Shown: positions 57,060 to 64,000 of the stretch, in pieces
Layout: the number at the start of each line of letters is the position of its first letter
How positions within the stretch are numbered: position 1 is the first letter of the stretch
NCBI GenBank assembly: GCA_027943335.1
Contig: BSBK01000871.1
Span: 2,306,001-2,370,000, forward strand
Reading direction: 5' to 3'
Source: Chamaecyparis obtusa
Taxonomy: Eukaryota; Streptophyta; Pinopsida; Cupressales; Cupressaceae
DNA length: 64,000 bases
Program-made: the position numbers and the translations under genes
Notes under the pieces: model-generated
Told to the model about the DNA's origin: nothing
Database searches by the model: none
The model's input: the letters and a program-made list of their open reading frames with translations, nothing else

Positions 57060-58337
57060 ATGCCTAACAACTTGAGTAAGATCTCTATGGATATGGATCA
57101 GTTACAAAAAAATCTTGAAGAAGCTCTTGAACAAATTAATATTCTTACTGAAGAAAGAGACACTCTGAAAGGGAAATATGATGATGTGAAAAACTACATT
57201 GAGAAGCTAAAAGGAAAAGTATAAGAAATAAAAGAAAAGAAAGAACCTACAATTCAAGTCAAGGATTGTGATGAAGTTTCAAATCTGAAAAAAGAAAATG
57301 AGATCCTTAAACATGAGTTGAAGATTGTAGATCTAAAGTTAAGCTTGAAAGATGGAAATAGAAAAGATGAATCGAATCTAAAATCTAAAAATGAAGATCT
57401 GAAGTCTAAAATTTGTAAAGTGACATCTGAACTTGAGAAAACTAAATTACAATATGTTGAACATGAGAAGTACAATACAATTGTGAAAGGTGAATTGACT
57501 TAGTCTAAACAACATCTTGAAAAACTATATTCCAATAGTGCAAAAATTGATGAACAAATGTCTTATTAAAAGCCACATTATGATACAACTGGTCTTAAAT
57601 ATAATTCATCTAAGATAAGTGAAGAATGCAAAGAACTAGATCTGAAACCCTCTCAGAACAAAGATGAAAGGAAATTTGATGAAGCTAACAAATCTGAAGA
57701 CATACCTAATCCACCTAAAGAAGATGAACCACCTAAAGATATGCGAAGAGAATTCAAAGGTTGATGTTTTGCATGTAATACTTTTGGACATATGAAGAAA
57801 TATTGCATAGGTAAGAAATTCAAACCTATCTCTGGTTATTGTTATAAATGTCATGGTTGAGGACATAGAGCTATTGATTGTAAGAAACCTAGATATAATG
57901 ATAATCATAGTAGTAGAATGTTTAGAGATATTAAGCATGGAAATAAGAAACCTACTGAAGACATGAACAAAAGGAATGGAGTTGTGTGTTATAGATGCAA
58001 CAAGATTGGACATATTGCTAGAAATTGCAAAACACAAATAAGTCATACATGACCAAGATATGGAAACATTGGAGTAGTTTGTCATATATGCAGCAACTTT
58101 GGTCATACAACAGGATTTTGTAGAATGAACAACATGAGAAACCCTAATCCTAGAAACTATACAAGGAGAAATGAGAACACAAACAACTGTCAGAAAGGAT
58201 GTTGTAGTAACTCAAAAGAAGTTAAATTTGTTAAAGCCACAGATCAAGCAAGCACACTCATTATACCAGGAAATCATACAAGTGAGGTACCTGATAGTAA
58301 GTGTGAATCATTGCCTAATCTTTCTTTAAGCATTTAA
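57060..58337 (+). pseudogene. H2 gag with coiled coil and four CCHC zinc knuckles
   Basis: The start is the first ATG after the primer site. The N-terminal half is heptad-rich and charged (LEEALEQINILTEERD, LKKENEILKHEL), a predicted coiled coil. Four CX2CX4HX4C knuckles follow at 57765-57806, 57840-57881, 57987-58028 and 58080-58121 (CFACNTFGH, CYKCHG-stop-GH, CYRCNKIGH, CHICSNFGH). A Asn/Arg-rich tail ends at TAA 58335-58337. In-frame stops occur at 57222, near 57502, 57567, 57762, 57858 and 58050. Zinc knuckles bind packaged RNA in gag proteins. I see no copia-type gag domain (UBN2) before the coiled coil. The sequence upstream of knuckles suggests copia ancestry, together with the primer site. 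Confidence 0.8.
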
Positions 58338-58765
58338 GTAATTATTTAGATTAAAATAGTGTAGAAGTTAGATTAGATTGAATAAGTCTTGCAAAGTTAG
58401 TATGAGATATTATATGATGTAATTATGCCATGGTTAAGAACACATGAAATTATATGAATGTATGCAAGTACATGAAAAGAATGAAGTTTTGCAGGTAACT
58501 AGGAACAACTTTTTGGTATGAAGTGGCAAAGAAATTTAATGCGATGTTATAATCTTGAAAGAATTAAATGATAAAAGCATATGATCGGTATTAGTTGATC
58601 ATTCAAGTGATTATAAGTGATAAGGAGAGTGATTTAGTGGAGATTAAGAGCATTTTGTAGGATTTGGAGAAAGACTTCTTGCCAGATCTGCGCAAAGCCC
58701 TAAATTGCGATTCTTGAGGTATTTTGCTAAGTAACCACTATAAATAGTTAAGTTTTATGAGAACC
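58338..58765 (+). other. Spacer between gag and ORF2 of H2
   Basis: From about 58405 it matches H1 3518-3866. It includes a conserved GATCGGTATTAGTTGATCATTCAAGTGA block (as halves GATCGGTATTAGTT and ATCATTCAAGTGA). No coding region. In H1 an AG (TTTGCAG) lies just before ORF2, so ORF2 could be expressed by splicing. Confidence 0.6.
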
Positions 58766-61700
58766 ATGGATGCATAACTTGTTCACCATGTAAAAGATTT
58801 AGTCAGACCTAGAGTAAAAAGGGAACCAATAGAACCTTTGGAAGAAGACCCTAGTCTAGCGTTATCATCCGTTCTAGATGGAGTTTTACACTTGGAAGAT
58901 GTAAAAAGTTATTTGAAATGCAAGTTTGAGACCATAGGAGATGGTAATCTAATCAAGGAATATGAGAAGATATATAAACAAGACATGTCATTCAAAGAAG
59001 GGTTTGAACATTTGAAAGATATTGATGTTATCAAGTATCCACTTCATTATGAATTCCAAGATGATGAATGCACTAAGATTATTTTGAGTAGAATACACAA
59101 TGGTAAATTTTGGTTAGATGATAGAGTGATAGACATCACCGCATACCTTATTCATGAGCTAACCGGTCTATCTAAATTTGGAGTAATTCCTTTTAATGAG
59201 AAAAATGTGAAGAAAACTATGTTGGATAACACTAAATCATCTTACAATGGAAGAGGAATTGTAATCAACAAGATCATACAGGATGATGTTAGATATGTAT
59301 GCAAGATCGTAACATCTAAGTTTTGTGCTAATTCTAGAGAGGATGATATGGCAGCTAGCATGGTACATGCAACTTATCTTATGTGTGTTGAGAAAGTTCA
59401 AGTAGACATGTGTGAAATTCTAAGAATTTAGTTGATAGAGAACCTTGAGAAGATCAAGAAAACTAAGAATTCACAGTTCAGATTCTCATCTCTGATCACA
59501 TATATGTTTTTCACTTGTTAAGGAGATTTCCATATACTATTGGAGAAGATTGGAATGAGAACATGAATACCATAGACAAAATCAATAAGGTGTATCTTAG
59601 ACACCCTATAGACAAAGTGAATGAGAGTGCCACTTTGGTAATCAAAACTTTTTAGAATCAAATGAGAAAAAGATCAAGGATTCCACCCACTATTATGGAG
59701 AAATACAAAAATGAGATATGTTTTTTGGTTGACACTAACTTTACTTTTATTGAAGGAATTGATCCTAGAATGGAATTTTTAGATCCACTAGAATATGAAG
59801 ATTCTAAAGATGAACTTGAAGGATATATTTAAGAAGATTACTTAAGTGTAATTTGGATGCAAATAGTCCTAGATTTGGCACATATGAGGAGAACTTTGAC
59901 TCTGCAAAATCATTAAGAGAATAGAAGATAGCTAAGAAAAGAGTAGACAGTACAATCAAGAAAATTCTTAAAGACACAAGCATGAAAGAGCATGAATTTG
60001 TAGTTGCGAAGCAGACTACAGCAGCAATAAGAGATATTAGACATAAATAAATCTTATAAGTTCCATCCCTGACATCAGTTGCAGCACCCACTGAAGAAAT
60101 TCAGGACCTAGATGAAGAAATTGAAGTAATGGAAGTGTAGGAAGTAAGAAAAACCACTAGATCCTCCACCACTCCACCATCAAAAAGAGTAAAGGAAATG
60201 GCAAGCGGTCTAGGTAAGAGAGAAAAGACAATATTTACCCCAGCACCAAGAAAAATATCTGAAGCAAAGGAAAATGAAGAAGAAGGTAGTAGCAAGAAGA
60301 AATGGAAGCCTAAGATTGAAAAGTGAATACCTTAATTATTAATGAAGGTGATTTTACCAAGATGAATAAGTTCTATGAGCTATATAACTTTTCTAAGAAA
60401 ATGAACTTGGAGAATGTAGTTGTCAGGAATATGATACTAGTAGATAAGAAGTTTGATAGCATTAAAGGAAAGATTCCTGATGAACTTTTTGAGAAGTTGT
60501 TAAACAAAAAGAAAAGAGCAATAGAGGAACATAAAAGTATAAGAGAAAGATTTGTAAGGAAGTTATGTGACATAAAGGATGAAGAAACTTCAAGGAGATC
60601 ATGAAGAATCTTAGCACCCATCTAAGAATGAAAAGAAGAACTATACTGATAATGGGAGGAAACTATGAAGAAATCAACAAAGAGATAGAGGAAGAAGTTG
60701 TGAAAGTTATGACCTCTGGTCCTAGTGAGCACATAAGTGTGTCTGATCAAGCAGTTAAGCAGAACACTAGAAAAATCTATCACCAACACCGCCACCATCT
60801 ATTAACATTGAAGATGAGTCTATGAATGTTGAAGGAACAAACATCACTTTGGACAGTGAATAAAATTGGTTTAGTGATCATGAGGACATTGTTGACAATT
60901 CAGCTTATGAGCACTAGGACATGGTAAAAAATGAGGAAGTAGAAGTTGAAACAAGAAAGGAAGAAGAAGTAGAAGTAACACAAGAAGATCCACAGATTAA
61001 TGTAGTAGCAACAGAGAAAGAAGTTCCATAGGAGAATATTGTAATCATTCCTAAGCCCAAAGAAGTAGCAAAAAAGCCATAGATTGAATCAATATTTGCT
61101 AGTCTTGGATAGGAAGTTGATGATGATGATCAAATAGAGCTGATCTCATCCTTAAACAAGATTATTGGAAAGAATAAGAAGGTAAAAATACTTGAAGGAA
61201 TATTACTTGAGGTAACTGAGAAACTACAAAGTACAATATCTAGTCAAAATAGTGAGGTAGATCCACAGGGAAAAGCAAAAGAAGTTGTGAAATCTTTTAA
61301 TGCAAAATTCACTAACTTATCAGATATAGCCATAGTAAAAGATCAAGCATCTTATGAAGCTAAAACATTCCAAGATGTATGTTAGAATATCAAAAATGAT
61401 ATAGATAATCTATATATTTGTATTAAAGAGTGAACAAGATGTTTGGAAAAAGGAAAAGCATTGTACATTCAATGTACAAAATTAGAAAACCTTACATTTG
61501 AGTTAACAAAGAAAATGAAGATTAAAGAGGTAGAGATACAAGTGACAATAAATCTTATTTCAGGCCCTAATGTGAAGATCTCAGACATTGAAAAGAACAT
61601 CAATAAAATCTATGATGATATGAGACCTCTGAATGATGAGAAGGAGAAAAGATTGAAGAGATTCACTCTATTAAGAGTATGTATCAATTAAGTGTAGTAT

Positions 61701-61953
61701 TCTTGAAACTCAATTAGAGGAATGTCTTTCTTCAAAGACATCTTATGGAAACTTTCACTATGCAAACCTAAAGGCATGTAAAATTGCATCTTTTGGCCTA
61801 TGTGCATTGCTAAGTGTTTCTGATGCAGTAAAGAAATCATGGGACAAGGAGATAGAGAGTCTGAAGACAAATTTTATAGATTGTGTTGTAAGCCTACCGG
61901 CCTTGCAATTCTGGAATCTTAAAGGTAAACCAATTTTTGACATAAGTTTTTGA
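58766..61953 (+). pseudogene. H2 ORF2: large unknown protein, coiled-coil-rich
   Basis: Homologous to H1 ORF2 throughout and not recognised. The start at 58766 is shared with H1, although codon 4 is TAA in H2. The N-terminal 200 residues are almost fully open (58838-59431) with LALSSVLDGVLHLEDVK, DDECTKIILSRI, LTGLSKFG, IPFNEKNVKK and SKFCANSREDDM. The loose HELTGLSKFGVIP pattern recalls plant-mobile-domain or retroelement ORF1 proteins, but I would not assert it. Middle: KKILKDT, Lys-rich RSSTTPPSKRVKEMA-type linker. C-terminal: DDDDQIEL, ALYIQCTKL, RFTLLRV coiled coils; end KPIFDISF then TGA at 61951-61953. Many stops and several frameshifts (near 59430, 59830, 60316, 60595, 61690). Confidence 0.75.
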
Positions 61954-62172
61954 CACCTTTGTCATTGTTGTCAAAGGGGGAGTAGTATTAGCAAAAAATT
62001 GTATGTATAGATAGTATATGTATAGCATGGAGTATAATCTTAGGGGGAGTATAGATATTTCAAAGATATAGATATTTTGGAGATATAAGTAGTTGTATGA
62101 ATCTATATACATGGCCACAATTTTGTATCTTAAAGTTTTTGGGACTTAGCCAATTTTTTTATATGTTGCCAC

Positions 62173-62191
62173 CAATGAAAAAAGGGGAGAT
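62173..62191 (+). other. Polypurine tract of H2
   Basis: AATGAAAAAAGGGGAGAT directly before the 3' LTR. Two further purine tracts precede it: CAAAGGGGGAGTAG at about 61972-61986 and TAGGGGGAGTATAG at about 62040-62053. Confidence 0.7.
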
Positions 62192-63301
62192 TGTTGGAAA
62201 TTTGGCTGAGTAGGATATCATATTGTTGTCATTATGGCAACATATAATCACCATGTTGATCGCATAATAGAAGAAAGCAGTTTTGTATGAGCGCAAGTGA
62301 AAATTGTCTAAGTACAACAGTATTTACCAACCTAATCGGAGATAGTTTTGGTTAGCGATGTTTACAGAAGTAGGTTCAGTGCATGCACATTTGAACATGA
62401 ATAATTCTATATATATCAAAGCTACATATTAGAGCGCAAGTCTATACAGCATGTATGGAAGGAGATATTAGAGGATTATAGAGACAGTGTTAAAGTCGGC
62501 CTGAATAGAGCAAGAAGACATAATGAGAATATTAAGTTAAGGGATTATTTTGTTTATCAAAATAATGAATTAACCATATAAGGGACAACATCCTAGATGT
62601 TAACCCTTAGGCAGCATGAATTAATTTTGTATTTTGGAAAGAGTCTATGTTTAGTAAAGCTGACTGGAAGTTATTATTCTTAATAACTTGTATATATGTA
62701 AGAAACATAGAATGAAAAGAAAAAAAGAAGTCTTGTAATGTTGTAATGTTATGATGCAAAGTTGTATATTGTAAGAAGAAAAGCAAGCAGACTCTGTGTA
62801 TGAAAGCGAAGAGCCTAGAAAGCTAAATCAGAATAGGAAATCTATTCAGCAGTAGTAAAAGGTTATGTACTTTACCTTTGTATTCAAATATCAGTGTATA
62901 TTGCATGTTTGGGCAGTGTGCTCATCTTGCAAAGATCCTATTTTTTGTAATACCAACTCCTAGCAGGGTTGAGGCTTCTAACAAGGCCTAGAGTCCTTTA
63001 ATCAAGATAGAGACATTATATGTATGTAACAGACTCCTAGTAGGGTCAACATCCTTAACCAGATACTTTTCATTAGTGGATTAGTTGTGGGTATCATCCC
63101 CATCGGGGTTTTCCCTTATCCAGGGTTTCCTTGAGAACAAACATGGTGTTATGAGCTCATTTAATTTATTATTATGCTTGTTATTTAGTTTACTTTTTTA
63201 TGCAAGCTTCAAGTTAATTTGTTATATCCATAATTGGGCAAAAGTAAAAGTTTGTGAAATACTGATTCACCTCCCCCTTTTAGTATTCCCTATTTCTAAA
63301 T
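62192..63301 (+). repeat. 3' LTR of H2
   Basis: TGTTGGAAATTTGG to TTTCTAAAT, 1110 bp; the last two bases differ from the expected CA. Followed by CTCTC (63302-63306). Confidence 0.9.
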
Positions 63302-63317
63302 CTCTCATGTACCTCAC

Positions 63318-63922
63318 CTCTTTGTATCCTCACACGGATAGGAGACCTAATATATTTCATTGGTAGCAAAGGGACAATGCCACAAATGTCGACTTTGACC
63401 TGTATATGTTTTTGAACATGAGATTGATCTACAAGTTATATTATTTAATGTTAAATCCTTGGTAGCAAATATGTGTTTACAAAATAACTGAATTAACATT
63501 AAAACTTACCTATGTTGAACTTTCTTCAAGAAATGTTGGTTGAGTCATCAGTGATACAAACCCTTGGTGTTGTACCCCCCTCAAACTAGGGGTGACCTAA
63601 AAAATTCAAACAGATACTTCATAAAATCATGACTTGATCATATTATATATAATTGATAGTAAAATACACATAAATAACTTTATAAATATACGTATCATGG
63701 GGCTATCACTGTGAATTGAGATGCCTATGACTCTATCTTGGTGAAAGGGTCTCACGACATCATCAAGCACCACCCTCTATCAAATAAACCATGTAAATTA
63801 AAAATGAGTATGCACAATTGACAAGTATACATGTATGCATAAATAATCTAAAATACTTAATTACCTTCCCCTTGTCAATGCCTAAACGCCCTCACATTTC
63901 CCCTAGTGGAAACTGGTGACAC
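63318..63922 (-). pseudogene. Upstream exon-like blocks of the same minus-strand locus
   Basis: On the minus strand, four blocks have AG before and GT after. These are 63865-63922 (TGCAG / GGAAG-GTAATT), 63692-63776, 63510-63596 (TTTTTTAG / TAG-GTAAGT) and 63318-63399 (ATATACAG / AGAG-GTGAGG). The third and fourth read openly in phase 0: VTPSLRGVQHQGF ... EESST and VKVDICGIVPLLPMKYI ... RIQR. The third ends in TAG exactly at the donor, where CAG-GTAAG is the usual exon end, so a C-to-T change may have killed it. The first block has stops in all frames. The donor of the fourth could instead be GAG-GTACAT, which joins in frame to 55777. I do not recognise the protein. Confidence 0.4.
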
Positions 63923-64000
63923 CTGCATTAGTATGTAATAAAATGATCATAAAAATTAGAAAACACATGTATATACTATTATAATAAAAGGAAACCAATG

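Larger units (their letters stand above)
55908..63301 (+). mobile_element. H2: complete gag-only-type LTR element with large ORF2
   Basis: LTRs at 55908-57015 and 62192-63301, an exact target duplication CTCTC (55903-55907 and 63302-63306), a Met-type primer site, a zinc-knuckle gag, a long ORF2 and a polypurine tract, total 7.4 kb. No protease, reverse transcriptase, RNase H or integrase can be seen in any frame, so it must borrow them. This organisation fits terminal-repeat retrotransposons with a GAG domain (TR-GAG), but the second ORF of over 1,000 codons is additional. H1 (3518-26630) is a second copy. It sits in the last intron of the minus-strand gene-like locus. Confidence 0.87.

Noticed and set aside
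55908..63301. H2 as a pararetrovirus or a full copia element
   Set aside because: It has two LTRs and a TSD, and no reverse transcriptase, integrase or movement-protein motif is visible; only the Met-type primer site suggested it.
1..64000. tRNA, rRNA or organelle-derived DNA
   Set aside because: I saw no cloverleaf, rRNA core or plastid or mitochondrial gene sequence while reading the window.

Overview
The window looks like nuclear DNA from a land plant with a very large, repeat-rich genome. A gymnosperm is my best guess, but that is inference from the density and style of the retroelements. It is AT-rich and contains no bacterial operons, rRNA, tRNA or CRISPR. Nearly everything is transposable-element DNA, nested several layers deep. 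Apart from one split, decayed gene-like locus, I see no host gene.

I read the nesting order from target-site duplications (TSDs). The oldest layer on the left is G2, a decayed Ty3/gypsy element of Tat type on the + strand. Its gag-pol runs 26631-32170 and resumes at 44789-46263, followed by its 3' region and LTR to about 50384. H1 (3518-26630, +), a gag-only type element with a large unfamiliar second ORF, was inserted into the G2 gag. H1 then received three insertions. E0 (1-3517, -) runs off the left edge. E1 (6011-23365, -, TSD GGAAG) carries a 2.8-kb LTR-like insert at 14681-17479 (TSD GGTAG). The third is a 946-bp LTR-like insert at 24223-25168 (TSD TCATG). G2 also received E2 (32171-44783, +, TSD GGAAC), which contains a solo LTR at 39027-40184 (TSD ATTTA). 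E0, E1 and E2 belong to one LTR family of about 1.24 kb with a Tat-type primer binding site.

Right of G2 there is a decayed gene for a DDE-transposase-like protein (51128-54003, +). Beyond it, short blocks with splice-like borders on the - strand (55715-55777 and 63318-63922) look like the 3' end of a spliced gene or pseudogene. Its last intron was hit by H2 (55908-63301, +, TSD CTCTC), a complete copy of the H family. H2 has two LTRs, an initiator-Met-type primer binding site, a gag with four CCHC zinc knuckles, a long coiled-coil-rich ORF2 and a polypurine tract, but no protease, integrase or reverse transcriptase.

All coding regions are broken to some degree, mostly by C-to-T or G-to-A changes such as CAG to TAG and TGG to TGA. 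This fits heavy cytosine methylation and silencing. The features most worth a second look are: the inverted LTR terminus of E1; the H family with its conserved ORF2; a stop-free 714-codon chimeric ORF in E2; a conserved antisense ORF in E1 and E2; a G-patch-like segment in two Tat lineages; nine interspersed palindromes in the 2.8-kb insert; the DDE protein; and the gene-like exons around H2.
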